From contig NZ_CP099489.1 in the NCBI RefSeq assembly GCF_023923225.1, forward strand, positions 310,001-374,000: 64,000 nucleotides of DNA, read 5' to 3'. Below are positions 1-7,410 of the stretch, piece by piece. Each line of letters begins with the position of its first letter. Position 1 is the first letter of the stretch. Below the pieces are notes generated by a model. It was not told the DNA's origin and did not search any database. It saw only the letters and a list, made by a program, of their open reading frames with translations. The stretch is from Ornithinimicrobium faecis (GTDB lineage Bacteria > Actinomycetota > Actinomycetes > Actinomycetales > Dermatophilaceae). The position numbers were made by a program, and so were the translations under genes.

Positions 1-683
1 CGGACATCTTCCCGACGGGTTTCCACGGCGCAGTCTCGGCCGGCACGGAGGTCGGGTCGACGGTGTATGTCGCCGGTGCCGGTCCCGTGGGCCTGGCGGC
101 CGCAGCATCGGCCCAGCTGCTCGGAGCGGCGGTCGTGATCGTCGGTGACCTCAACGAGGAGCGGTTGGCGCAGGCCCGCAGCTTCGGGTGCGAGACGGTC
201 GACGTGTCCAAGGGCCCGGTCCCCGACCAGCTCGAGCAGATCCTCGGGCTGCCCGAGGTCGACTGCGGCGTCGACGCGGTGGGCTTCGAGGCCCGCGGCC
301 ACGGTGAGCAGGCCAGCACCGAGCAGCCGGCAGCGGTGCTCAACTCGCTGATGGACGTCACCCGGGCCGGTGGCGGGCTCGGCATCCCCGGCCTCTATGT
401 CACCGGCGACCCCGGCGCCGCCACCGACGCGGCCAAGGAGGGCTCGCTCTCGATCCGGCTCGGCCTGGGCTGGGCCAAGTCGCACTACTTCGTCACCGGC
501 CAGTGCCCGGTGATGAAGTATCACCGCGGTCTGATGCAGGCGATCCTGCACGACAAGGTAGACATCGCCACGGCGGTCAACGCCACGAAGGTGTCCCTGG
601 ACGAGGCACCGCAGGCCTATCAGGACTTCGACTCCGGCGTGGCCAAGAAGTATGTGATCGACCCGCACGGCATGGTCAGCTGA
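1..683 (+). CDS. fdhA: Glutathione-independent formaldehyde dehydrogenase, C-terminal part (5' end outside window)
   Basis: This is the NAD-binding half of a zinc-dependent medium-chain dehydrogenase of the glutathione-independent formaldehyde dehydrogenase family, a cytosolic enzyme that oxidises formaldehyde to formate with NAD. The frame is open from base 3 to the stop at 681-683, so the catalytic zinc domain lies left of the window. Visible are DIFPTGFHGAV, which precedes the Rossmann fold in this family, the nucleotide motif GAGPVG, and the acidic residue of DLNEER after the second strand. The long FdhA-type insert contains GIPGLYVTGDPGA, and MKYHRGL lies near the end. The GTG at 63 is an internal valine codon and not a start. 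A strong terminator follows. Family assignment is firm; true substrate range is inferred. Confidence 0.9.
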   Translation, partial: DIFPTGFHGAVSAGTEVGSTVYVAGAGPVGLAAAASAQLLGAAVVIVGDLNEERLAQARSFGCETVDVSKGPVPDQLEQILGLPEVDCGVDAVGFEARGHGEQASTEQPAAVLNSLMDVTRAGGGLGIPGLYVTGDPGAATDAAKEGSLSIRLGLGWAKSHYFVTGQCPVMKYHRGLMQAILHDKVDIATAVNATKVSLDEAPQAYQDFDSGVAKKYVIDPHGMVS

Positions 684-702
684 CTCGCCCAACACGAAAC
701 GA

Positions 703-740
703 GCCCGGCGGGCGGAGGCCAGCGTCTCCGCCCGCCGGGC
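703..740 (+). terminator. Strong hairpin terminator after fdhA
   Basis: A perfect 14 bp stem is formed by 703-716 (GCCCGGCGGGCGGA) and 727-740, with a loop of about 10 nt. It lies 20 bp after the fdhA stop and before the next promoter. There is no long U tract, as is common for high-GC actinobacterial terminators. Confidence 0.75.
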
Positions 741-767
741 TGCCCTTCCTCCCCTCGAGCAGATGGT

Positions 768-773
768 TAGGGT
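768..773 (+). promoter_or_regulatory. -10 hexamer TAGGGT, probable leaderless start for the NUDIX gene
   Basis: TAGGGT ends 6 nt before the GTG start at 780, and no Shine-Dalgarno sequence lies in between. This is the arrangement expected if transcription begins at or next to the start codon. Confidence 0.4.
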
Positions 774-779
774 GGCCAG

Positions 780-1580
780 GTGACCTCCCAACCGTCCACC
801 GGGCCCTCGCTGGGCGAGGTCGCCCCCGGGGTGCTCGAGCTCACCTGGTCACCCGGCGCGACCGTGGTCACCGCAGACGTGCTGCCCCTGCTGGAGCAGG
901 CCTTCGCCGACGGGCACCACCGTGTCGAGGCACGGGTGCCGGTGGGAGACCGGGACACCCGCATCGCCCTGCAGCGTGCCGGTCTGCGACCGGAGGGCAC
1001 TGCCAGAGGCCGCGGTATGCCGAGTGCCGGCGAACCCGTCGACGTCACCCTGCTGGCCCGGTTGGCTTCCGACCCCGAGCCGGGCACCCGGGAGTCCTTC
1101 CTCGCCATGCTCAACGCGACCCTGCCCCGGACCCGGGTGATCGCCCAGGGGCTGATCCGCGACGACCAGGGTCGGGTGCTGCTCTGCGAGCTGACCTACA
1201 AGGCTGACTGGGACCTGCCCGGGGGTGTCGTGGATCCCCACGAGTCACCCCGGCACGCCCTGGAGCGCGAGGTGTCGGAGGAGCTGGGGCTGGCGTTGCG
1301 CGCTGGGCCGTTGCTGGCGGTGAACTGGCTGCCGCCCTATCGGCAGTGGGACGACGCCGTGCTCTTCGTCTTTGACCTCGGGACGGTCCCTGATCTGATC
1401 GAGCGTGCTCGGCTGGAGGCCAGTGAGCTGGCCGCAGTGCACTGGGTGACGGCGCACGACGTGGGCTCTCACCTGGCGCCCTATGCCGCCCGCCACCTCA
1501 CCACGATCCTGGGTGCCGACGCCTCAGCAGGCCCGCTGTTCCTCGAGGATGGCTCACTCGTGACTCACTCTTTCCCCTAG
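780..1580 (+). CDS. NUDIX hydrolase with N-terminal GNAT-like segment
   Basis: The C-terminal half (about residues 115-255) is a NUDIX domain, a cytosolic Mg-dependent pyrophosphohydrolase fold. The box is intact: GGVVDP at 148-153, Glu155, then REVSEELG at 163-170, fitting GX5EX7REUXEEXGU. Residues about 45-80 (VEARVPVGDRDTRIALQRAG) look like the last strand and helix of a GNAT acetyltransferase, but the acetyl-CoA loop is not evident, so this may be a truncated or vestigial fusion partner. GTG 780 was chosen because TAGGGT lies 6 nt upstream. The substrate cannot be predicted. The next gene starts 11 bp after the stop, whose TAG is part of that gene's -10 element. Confidence 0.85.
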   Translation: MTSQPSTGPSLGEVAPGVLELTWSPGATVVTADVLPLLEQAFADGHHRVEARVPVGDRDTRIALQRAGLRPEGTARGRGMPSAGEPVDVTLLARLASDPEPGTRESFLAMLNATLPRTRVIAQGLIRDDQGRVLLCELTYKADWDLPGGVVDPHESPRHALEREVSEELGLALRAGPLLAVNWLPPYRQWDDAVLFVFDLGTVPDLIERARLEASELAAVHWVTAHDVGSHLAPYAARHLTTILGADASAGPLFLEDGSLVTHSFP

Positions 1581-1583
1581 CAT
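1578..1583 (+). promoter_or_regulatory. -10 hexamer TAGCAT overlapping the upstream stop codon
   Basis: TAGCAT contains the TAG stop of the NUDIX gene and ends 8 nt before the GTG start of the VWA gene. There is no ribosome binding site between, which suggests a leaderless transcript for the downstream gene. Confidence 0.35.
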
Positions 1584-1591
1584 GACCTTTT

Positions 1592-3310
1592 GTGTCCCGC
1601 CACCGTCGTGAAGAACAGACCTCGCTGAAGCGTCCGATGGCGATCCTGATCGCCGTCCTTGTCGCTGCGCTCGCGATCTTTGGGGTGGTCCAGGCCCTCG
1701 GCGGGGACGAGCCGAGCGACGGCGACGACGCCTCGACGCAGCAGTCCGGCTCTGGCGCAGGTGATGACGAGGCAACGGGAGACGATGTCGGCGCTGATGG
1801 TGCTGGCACCACGGCCGACGATGCTGACGCGAACGGCTCCGACGCCGAGGCAGTCACCGGGGGTGCTGCGGACGCAGCCTGCGAGGCCACTCACGAGGTC
1901 ACGGTGCTGGCGTCCCCGGAGATCGCCCCGGTCGTGAAGGACGTCACCGAGTCCCAGGTCGAGTGCACGACCTACACCGTCGTCAGCCAGCCACCCCTTG
2001 AGGTTGCCGCGTCCTTCGCCTCCGGGACTGCACCGGACGCACAGGTGTGGATCCCGAGCTCGCCGGCCTTCGCCGACGCCGTGAGCGAGGCCGGGGCTGC
2101 CCTGGAGACGGGCCCGGTGGTGGCCACCTCCCCGGTGGTCCTCGCGGCCGAGCAGTCCGTCTTCGATGAGGTCGCTGGGAGTCTCGCCGAGGAGCCCACC
2201 TGGGCGGATCTGGTGACCGCGGAGGTTCCCCTCGTCGTGGGCGATCCCGCGCAGGACCCCGCCACGCTGGCCACGCTGCTGGCGGCACAGGCCGGGCTGG
2301 GTGACTCGGATGCGGCTCAGGTCCTCACCCAGAACCTGATGGTCGACCTGGCCCAGAACGCGACCGCGGACCCCGCGGGCGCGGTCGCGACCGGGTTGCC
2401 GATCTTTGTGCCCAGCACAGCAGCGCAGGTTGCTGCCTCCGCGGACTCGGACGTCGCTCTCGCGGGGCTGACCCCGCGCGGTGGCGCGGGAGCGTTGTCC
2501 TATCCGTTTGTCGTGCTGCCCGGCGCTGCGGGGGAGCCGGGGGTTGCGGAGTTGCAGGAGGCCCTGCTCGGAGCAGACGCCGCTGCCACCTTTGAGTCCG
2601 GTGGCTTCACCGCCGGAGACAGCGGGGCCACGCCCACGGACGAGGCAGCGGTGGCGGCACTCACCGAGCAGTGGGGTGCCCTGAACCCCCCGTCGCGGCT
2701 GCTGGCCATCATCGACGTGTCCGGATCGATGGACGAGCAGGTCGGCGACACGACCCGGATCGCGATCACCAGCCAGGCAGCCGGGATGGGCCTGGGCATG
2801 TTCCCCGACGACAGCGCCGTCGGGCTGTGGGCGTTCTCCACCGACCGCGGCCCGGACGGCGAGGACTATGCCGAGATCCTCCCGGTGCGGCCCCTGACGC
2901 AGGATGTCGACGGCCAGACCCAGCGAGAGCTGCTCGAGGAGGCGTCAGCCGGCCTCACGGAGGACTTCACCACCGGTGACACCGGCCTGCACGACACGAT
3001 CCTGGCGGCCTATCTGCACATGCAGCAGGACTGGGAGCCGGGCTATGTCAGCTCCATCGTGCTGCTCACCGACGGCGTCAACGACGACTCCACCGGCGGA
3101 CTCAGCGAGGCTGAGCTCATCGCCGAGCTCGAGGATGCTGCGGATCCCGAGCGCGAGGTGCGCCTGATCCTGATCGGCATGGGCCCGGACGTCGACTCCG
3201 CAGCGCTCGACCGGGTCGCCACCGCAGTGGGCGGGCAGTCCTTCACCGCCGAGGACCCGCGCGACATCGGTCAGGTCTTCGTGCAGGCCATCGCCGCCCG
3301 CCACGGCTGA
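1592..3310 (+). CDS. Membrane-anchored solute-binding-like protein with C-terminal von Willebrand A domain
   Basis: A 572-residue exported protein. A basic N-terminus (RHRREEQTSLKRP) and a hydrophobic segment at about 16-33 form a signal anchor. A disordered Asp/Ser/Gly/Ala-rich linker (about 38-95) follows. Residues about 100-345 resemble a periplasmic binding protein fold (HEVTVLASPEIAPVVKDV, later LSYPFVVLPG). The C-terminal region carries a VWA domain with the metal-ion-dependent adhesion motif DVSGSMDE at about 373-380 and a later LLTDGVND strand. VWA domains bind divalent metal and protein ligands. The combination of a binding-protein-like domain with VWA recurs in actinobacterial surface proteins. 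The ligand is unknown. The start is GTG 1592. A tandem repeat array begins right after the stop. Confidence 0.8.
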   Translation: MSRHRREEQTSLKRPMAILIAVLVAALAIFGVVQALGGDEPSDGDDASTQQSGSGAGDDEATGDDVGADGAGTTADDADANGSDAEAVTGGAADAACEATHEVTVLASPEIAPVVKDVTESQVECTTYTVVSQPPLEVAASFASGTAPDAQVWIPSSPAFADAVSEAGAALETGPVVATSPVVLAAEQSVFDEVAGSLAEEPTWADLVTAEVPLVVGDPAQDPATLATLLAAQAGLGDSDAAQVLTQNLMVDLAQNATADPAGAVATGLPIFVPSTAAQVAASADSDVALAGLTPRGGAGALSYPFVVLPGAAGEPGVAELQEALLGADAAATFESGGFTAGDSGATPTDEAAVAALTEQWGALNPPSRLLAIIDVSGSMDEQVGDTTRIAITSQAAGMGLGMFPDDSAVGLWAFSTDRGPDGEDYAEILPVRPLTQDVDGQTQRELLEEASAGLTEDFTTGDTGLHDTILAAYLHMQQDWEPGYVSSIVLLTDGVNDDSTGGLSEAELIAELEDAADPEREVRLILIGMGPDVDSAALDRVATAVGGQSFTAEDPRDIGQVFVQAIAARHG

Positions 3311-3315
3311 CAGGG

Positions 3316-3443
3316 AACCACGACCGAGCGCGTGGGCACCAGAAAATAACCACGACCGAGCGCGTGGTCACCTGAGAACAACCACGACCGAGCGCGTGGG
3401 CACCTGAGAACAACCACGACCGAGCGCGTGGTCACCTGAGATG
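3316..3443. repeat. Tandem array A1: four 32 bp units, core ACCGAGCGCGT
   Basis: The core ACCGAGCGCGT occurs at 3323, 3355, 3387 and 3419, an exact 32 bp spacing. The 21 nt between cores is nearly the same in each unit (consensus ends in CACCTGAGAACAACCACG). Units 2 and 4 contain the dyad ACCACG-N8-CGTGGT around the core. The array starts within 6 bp of the stop codon of the VWA gene. It lies in the convergent gap between that gene and the leftward membrane protein gene. Confidence 0.9.
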
Positions 3444-3455
3444 TGGAGCCACTGA

Positions 3456-3484
3456 GCGCACGGCTGGCGAATCCGCCCGTGCGC
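3456..3484. repeat. Hairpin between arrays A1 and A2
   Basis: Arms GCGCACGG (3456-3463) and CCGTGCGC (3477-3484) form an 8 bp stem with a 13 nt loop. It lies between the two oppositely oriented arrays at a convergent gene junction and could act as a bidirectional terminator. Confidence 0.5.
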
Positions 3485-3486
3485 CG

Positions 3487-3593
3487 ACGCGCTCGGTGCC
3501 ATGAGATCTCGGGCGCTCACGCGCTCGGTGCCATGAGATCTCGGGCGCTCACGCGCTCGGTGGTACGAAATCTCGGGCGCTCACGCGCTCGGT
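3487..3593. repeat. Tandem array A2: four 32 bp units in inverted orientation, core ACGCGCTCGGT
   Basis: ACGCGCTCGGT, the reverse complement of the A1 core, occurs at 3487, 3519, 3551 and 3583, again exactly 32 bp apart. The spacer is GCCATGAGATCTCGGGCGCTC or a close variant and differs from the A1 spacer. The third spacer contains GTACGAAATCTC (3563-3574), one mismatch from the second repeat family found at 21, 25 and 29 kb. Cores of A1 and A2 are arranged symmetrically about position 3458. The array ends about 30 bp before the stop codon of the leftward gene. Confidence 0.9.
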
Positions 3594-3624
3594 CGAGGTT
3601 GGGGGGTTGGAGGTGGTGGTGGTG

Positions 3625-3924
3625 TCAGAGGCGGGGGTCGTCGCGGCGGTCGATGACCTCACGCTCGACCACGTCGGGGTTGCGGCGGTCGACGACGTCG
3701 CGCTCGACCACGTCGGGTCCGCCGCGGCGCTCCTGGACCACCGTGTGTGCGGTCCGGGTGCGCTGGGCGTTCTGGATGAGGCCCAGGATGATCGCGAGGG
3801 CACCGCCGGCGATCAGGATCCAGCCCACGGTGTCGAGGTTGGTGCCGATGTAGTCGGAATCCAGCGTCGTGAACGACATGATCGCTCCGACGACCAACAG
3901 GGTGATGCCGAGTCCGATGCCCAT
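3625..3924 (-). CDS. Small membrane protein of the DUF6458 type
   Basis: A 99-residue protein with two transmembrane helices (about residues 3-18 and 33-52) separated by TTLDSDYIGTNLDTVGW. The sequence matches what I recall of the DUF6458 family, whose function is unknown. The cytosolic tail (about 60-99) is strongly charged and internally repetitive: GPDVVERDVVDRR then NPDVVEREVIDRR, ending DDPRL. ATG 3924 was chosen because AAGGGAG lies just upstream; a longer open frame exists to 4077 but lacks this support. The tail is echoed in the unrelated membrane protein at 5307-5582. A repeat array lies just beyond the stop. Confidence 0.8.
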   Translation of the reverse strand: MGIGLGITLLVVGAIMSFTTLDSDYIGTNLDTVGWILIAGGALAIILGLIQNAQRTRTAHTVVQERRGGPDVVERDVVDRRNPDVVEREVIDRRDDPRL

Positions 3925-4027
3925 GGTGTCTCCCTTCCAGCACGGTCTCTCCGCGCGCAACGACCATTGTGGCCTCGCTCGGCCCGGGTCGCTGCCTGAA
4001 ACACGCCCTGTCACACCCGGTCGGGAC

Positions 4028-4423
4028 CTACTGAGGCTGGTAGCTGCCGAAAGACCACCCGTTGCCCTCGGGGTCACGCACGGTGCCGCCGCGGCCGCCG
4101 TAGTCCTGGTCGAGCATCTCCTGGACCACCGTCGCTCCAGCCGTCACAGCCGCCTCGAACAGCGCATCCGGGTCGTCGGTCACTAGATAGCACGCCGCGG
4201 CACCGACGCCCGGGGCACCCACGGAGTCCTCCCGCTCGGAACCGAACATCAGGCCCGCCCCGCCCGGCCACACCCACTCCGCGTGCACCACGGTGGTGGG
4301 GTCGTGCTCATCGCGATAGGTCGCGTGCTCGACGAAGCCGAGGGCGGTCAGCCAGGTCATCATGAGGTCGGCATCGCGCACCGTCAGGGTCTGCCAGTGG
4401 TGGATCTGTGCTGCTGCAGTCAT
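4028..4423 (-). CDS. VOC (glyoxalase/bleomycin-resistance fold) family protein
   Basis: A 131-residue protein of the vicinal oxygen chelate superfamily. It has two beta-alpha-beta-beta-beta modules: an N-terminal HWQTLTVRDADLMMTWLTALGFVEHATY and a C-terminal TVRDPEGNGWSFGSY, the usual end of VOC proteins. ATG 4423 is supported by GGAG six bases upstream; in-frame GTG 4426 and TTG 4435 are alternatives. It lies 34 bp after the AraC-type regulator gene on the same strand, so the two are probably co-transcribed. This pairing is typical for AraC regulators with VOC proteins. Substrate unknown. Confidence 0.85.
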   Translation of the reverse strand: MTAAAQIHHWQTLTVRDADLMMTWLTALGFVEHATYRDEHDPTTVVHAEWVWPGGAGLMFGSEREDSVGAPGVGAAACYLVTDDPDALFEAAVTAGATVVQEMLDQDYGGRGGTVRDPEGNGWSFGSYQPQ

Positions 4424-4457
4424 CACGTGCTCCAAAGGTCGTGGTTGTCGTGGACCC

Positions 4458-5279
4458 CTAGCGTGACTGGGTCAGGACCTGTGGGTCTTGCACGAATGGG
4501 AACTCCTCGCGGGCCCACTGGGTCGGGGTGCAGCCCGCGAGGGCGGACCACTCGCGCGTGAGGTGAGCCTGATCGGCATAGCCACTGGTCGCCGCGACGT
4601 CGGCAAGGGTCTCGCTCCTGGTCACGATGGCCCGCTGCCAGTGCCGCAGGCTGGTCTGAAAGCGCGCCAGGCGCTGGAACTGCTTGGGCGTCACGCCGCA
4701 CTCGGCCCGCACCAGGGTGCCCAGGTGTCGTCGGCTGAAGCCGGTCTCGCGCGCAACCGTCGCGACCGCAGAGCCACCCGACAACCGGGCCAGAGCGTGC
4801 CCCACCTCAGCCCGCGGGCCGGGGGCTCCCGTGGCAGCCAGGGCCTCCATGAGCCGTCGGCTGACCAGGCGCGCACCGTCGGCGGCCGAGGCCACGGCGG
4901 ACAACTCCTCGGGCAGGTGGCGCAGCGCTGGTGGCAGATCACCGGAGAGCTCCTCGAGGTGGCAGAGCTGCCCGGCGAGAGCCCCGATCGGCAGGCCGGT
5001 GAGGGCGCGGGTGCCCAGGACGGTCAGTTGCAGTTGTATGCCGACCTGCCGGCGGCCGTGGTGGATGTGCGCCGGGGCAGTGTGGAGACCGCTGATGATG
5101 GACCACTCGGTCCGTCGGGAGGCGGGGTCGTCAGCCCACGACACGTCGACCGGCTCCTGGAGGGGGAGGACGAGGGTGAGCGTCGAGGAGGGCAGTCCCC
5201 GGTGGGTGCCCGGGGATGGGGTCGTGACGTCATAGGCCGACAGCGAGTCGACATAGGGTCGCAGGGCCGGAGCCACCAT
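4458..5279 (-). CDS. AraC-family transcriptional regulator
   Basis: A 273-residue regulator. Residues about 1-150 form an N-terminal sensing domain (LRPYVDSLSAYDV at the start, HIHHGRRQVGIQLQLTVLG in the middle) like those of AraC proteins paired with VOC proteins. The C-terminal AraC DNA-binding domain (about 165-260) has two helix-turn-helix units: VATVARETGFSRRHLGTLVR and LADVAATSGYADQAHLTREW, followed by GCTPTQWAR. It is the first gene of a leftward two-gene unit with the VOC protein at 4028-4423 and probably controls it. The effector is not evident. Confidence 0.88.
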   Translation of the reverse strand: MVAPALRPYVDSLSAYDVTTPSPGTHRGLPSSTLTLVLPLQEPVDVSWADDPASRRTEWSIISGLHTAPAHIHHGRRQVGIQLQLTVLGTRALTGLPIGALAGQLCHLEELSGDLPPALRHLPEELSAVASAADGARLVSRRLMEALAATGAPGPRAEVGHALARLSGGSAVATVARETGFSRRHLGTLVRAECGVTPKQFQRLARFQTSLRHWQRAIVTRSETLADVAATSGYADQAHLTREWSALAGCTPTQWAREEFPFVQDPQVLTQSR

Positions 5280-5306
5280 GGGTCCACGGTAGCCCCGACC
5301 CCGTGG

Positions 5307-5582
5307 TCAGAGGCGCGGATTGTCTCCGCTCGTGCGGTCGATCACGTCGCGCGTGCGACTCTCGGTGACATTGGGCCCGCGACGCTCGACGATGGGCCCG
5401 CCGTGGTCGCGCACGTCATAGGAGTGGTGCTCGATCGGAGCGTCCACCTCGCCCTCGACCTCGCCGGGCCGGGCTGAGTGGTGGGGTCGCAGCCGAGCGA
5501 TGATCAGCCACACTGCGATCAACGCCCCTGCCAGCACCAGCACGACGCTCAGCGCCAGGAAGATCTCCAGCCACAACGCCAT
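5307..5582 (-). CDS. Small single-pass membrane protein with DUF6458-like charged tail
   Basis: A 91-residue protein with one hydrophobic segment (about residues 5-28, WLEIFLALSVVLVLAGALIAVWL), then basic and acidic residues. I do not recognise a named family. The C-terminus (GPIVERRGPNV, RDVIDRTSGDNPRL) resembles the tail of the DUF6458 protein at 3625-3924 (GPDVVERDVVDRR, REVIDRRDDPRL), although the membrane parts differ. The gene ends 27 bp before the AraC regulator gene begins on the same strand. Function unknown. Confidence 0.65.
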   Translation of the reverse strand: MALWLEIFLALSVVLVLAGALIAVWLIIARLRPHHSARPGEVEGEVDAPIEHHSYDVRDHGGPIVERRGPNVTESRTRDVIDRTSGDNPRL

Positions 5583-5673
5583 GTCGTCACCCCCTCAGCC
5601 CCGATCTTCCTCCCCGGACTCCTTTCGGGCCACTGCTTTTCAGGCCATCGCTTTTCAGGACACTAGGGCGCCG

Positions 5674-6057
5674 TCAGTCCCTGCCGTCGGGCAGCACGGC
5701 GTTGAGGATCATCGAGATGATCGTGATGATCAGCGCACCCAGCACGGCATCCCACCAGAACGCCTCGACATAAAAGCCCAGGTCAAACCAACCGGCGACC
5801 CACGAGGTCAGCCACAGCATGATCGCGTTGAGGATGAAGGTGAACAGCCCGAGGGTCAGCAGCATGACCGGCAGCGACAGCACGAACAGGATTGGCTTGA
5901 TCACCGCGTTGAGCACACCGAAGATCAGGCCGACCGCGGCGATGGTCAGCACGAAGGCGGTGGTGTCAGAGTTGTCCTCGAACACGATGCCGTCGAGGAT
6001 CCGCGAGGTGATCCACAGAGCCACGGCGTTGACGATGACCTTGATGAGGAACGACAT
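5674..6057 (-). CDS. Phage holin family 4-like membrane protein (Phage_holin_4_2 type)
   Basis: A 127-residue integral membrane protein with four predicted helices (about 2-20, 33-55, 59-85, 95-121). The pattern [15 protein letters not shown], then [38 protein letters not shown], is characteristic of the Phage_holin_4_2/YvlD-type family, common in bacteria outside prophages. No other phage gene is nearby, so a lysis role is unlikely. Upstream and downstream genes face different ways, so it appears monocistronic. The short direct repeat GGCCATCGCTTTTCAGG with a near-copy lies just after its stop (about 5624-5660). Confidence 0.85.
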   Translation of the reverse strand: MSFLIKVIVNAVALWITSRILDGIVFEDNSDTTAFVLTIAAVGLIFGVLNAVIKPILFVLSLPVMLLTLGLFTFILNAIMLWLTSWVAGWFDLGFYVEAFWWDAVLGALIITIISMILNAVLPDGRD

Positions 6058-6142
6058 GGGTCCATCGTCGCATCAGGTCCTGTCAAGGGGCTGGAACAGC
6101 GCCGTATGCCGAGTGGTCAGCCGGGCGGACGGGTCCACCGTC

Positions 6143-6148
6143 TAGTCT
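6143..6148 (+). promoter_or_regulatory. -10 hexamer TAGTCT, probable leaderless start for the aminotransferase
   Basis: TAGTCT ends 7 nt before ATG 6156 with no Shine-Dalgarno sequence between them, the spacing expected of a leaderless actinobacterial mRNA. Confidence 0.45.
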
Positions 6149-6155
6149 CGGTCCC

Positions 6156-7232
6156 ATGAACGATGGTGTCCGTCTCCGCAAGACGCTCGAGGGTGTCCCC
6201 GCCTACAAGCCGGGCAAGCCGGCCGCTCCGGTCGAGGGTCTGACCGCCTACAAGATCTCCTCGAACGAGAACCCGTATCCGCCGCTGCCGTCCGTCGTGG
6301 AGGTCGTGGCCGAGGCCGCGACGAACATGAACCGTTATCCGGACATGGCCGTCACCCGGCTGACCGAGGCGCTGGCGGAGCGGTGGGACGTGCCGAAGAC
6401 GCACATCGCCACCGGCACGGGCAGTGTGGGTGTGCTCGCATCGCTGATCAACATCACCTGTGAGCCGGGGGATGAGGTCATCTACGCATGGCGCTCCTTT
6501 GAGGCCTATCCCATCGTCGTCGCGCTGGCCGGGGCAGCCTCGGTCCAGGTGCCGGTCACCGACACTGCTGAGCACGACCTGTCGGCGATGGCGGCTGCCG
6601 TGACCGACCAGACGCGTCTGGTCCTGGTCTGCACGCCCAACAACCCGACCGGACCGCACGTCACGGACGCCACGCTGCGCGAGTTCCTGGGTCAGGTGCC
6701 CAGCGATGTGCTCGTGGTGATCGATGAGGCCTATCTGGAGTTCAACACCGCGCAGGACGCCCCGGACTCGCTGGCGCTCTATCGCGAGTTCCCCAACGTT
6801 GCCGTGCTGCGCACCTTCTCCAAGGCCTACGGCCTGGCCGGGTTGCGTGTTGGCTATTGCATCGCCCAGGAGGACGTGGCGACGGCTCTGCGCAAGGCGG
6901 CCACGCCGTTCGGGGTGTCCGACCTCGCCGAGCGCGCCGCGGTGGCCAGCCTCGCGGCATACGACGAGCTGGATGTACGGGTCCAGGCCTTGGTCCTGGA
7001 GCGGCAGCGGGTGTTGGCCGCGCTGCGTGAGCAGGGTTGGCCGGTCCCCGACACCGAGGCCAACTTTGTGTGGATGCCCCTGGGCGAGGACTCCGCCGCC
7101 TTCGCCGCAGCGTGCCAGGAGCACGGGCTGACCGTGCGGCCGTTCCCCGGCGACGGGGTGCGCTGCTCGATCGGTGAGAGCGAGGCCAACGAGCGGCTCC
7201 TCGAGGTCGCGCAGGCCTTCCGCAACCGCTGA
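6156..7232 (+). CDS. Histidinol-phosphate/aromatic amino acid aminotransferase (HisC/Pat family)
   Basis: A 358-residue fold-type I PLP aminotransferase of the HisC subgroup. Visible are [13 protein letters not shown] at 35-47, the pyridine-ring contact DEAYLEF at 190-196, the PLP lysine Lys223 in [14 protein letters not shown], and a C-terminal arginine (GDGVRCSIG) for the substrate carboxylate. HisC converts imidazole acetol-phosphate and glutamate; the actinobacterial homologue Pat uses aromatic 2-oxoacids. No his genes are nearby, and a 2-oxoacid dehydrogenase operon lies 2 kb on, which slightly favours a Pat-like role. The sequence alone does not settle it. ATG 6156 follows a -10 element by 7 nt. 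A 15 bp triple repeat lies after the stop. Confidence 0.88.
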   Translation: MNDGVRLRKTLEGVPAYKPGKPAAPVEGLTAYKISSNENPYPPLPSVVEVVAEAATNMNRYPDMAVTRLTEALAERWDVPKTHIATGTGSVGVLASLINITCEPGDEVIYAWRSFEAYPIVVALAGAASVQVPVTDTAEHDLSAMAAAVTDQTRLVLVCTPNNPTGPHVTDATLREFLGQVPSDVLVVIDEAYLEFNTAQDAPDSLALYREFPNVAVLRTFSKAYGLAGLRVGYCIAQEDVATALRKAATPFGVSDLAERAAVASLAAYDELDVRVQALVLERQRVLAALREQGWPVPDTEANFVWMPLGEDSAAFAAACQEHGLTVRPFPGDGVRCSIGESEANERLLEVAQAFRNR

Positions 7233-7248
7233 CACCCCACGGGCCACA

Positions 7249-7298
7249 CCACCTGCGAGCCCGCCACCTGCGAGCCCGCCACCTGCGAGCCCGCCACC
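7249..7298. repeat. Three tandem 15 bp repeats downstream of the aminotransferase
   Basis: CCACCTGCGAGCCCG is repeated exactly at 7249, 7264 and 7279, with a partial fourth copy (CCACC) after it. The block starts 17 bp after the aminotransferase stop codon. Confidence 0.85.
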
Positions 7299-7410
7299 GC
7301 CGCGCCCTACCCACGGACCCAGCCCCACCAGTGCACCCGCGCATCCAGCCCTACCAGCGCACCCCACCGGGCATTTCAGACAGGCAAAGTCACCCTCCGC
7401 GGGACTGGCC

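Noticed and set aside
3316..3593. CRISPR array
   Set aside because: Repeats are only 11 bp, the spacers are nearly identical within each array, unit number is small, and no cas gene is in the window.
5674..6057. Prophage remnant based on the holin-like gene
   Set aside because: No other phage gene, integrase or attachment site is near, and this holin-like family is common as a chromosomal gene.
6156..7232. Naming the aminotransferase hisC
   Set aside because: No histidine genes are adjacent, and actinobacterial Pat proteins share the same motifs, so the symbol was left empty.
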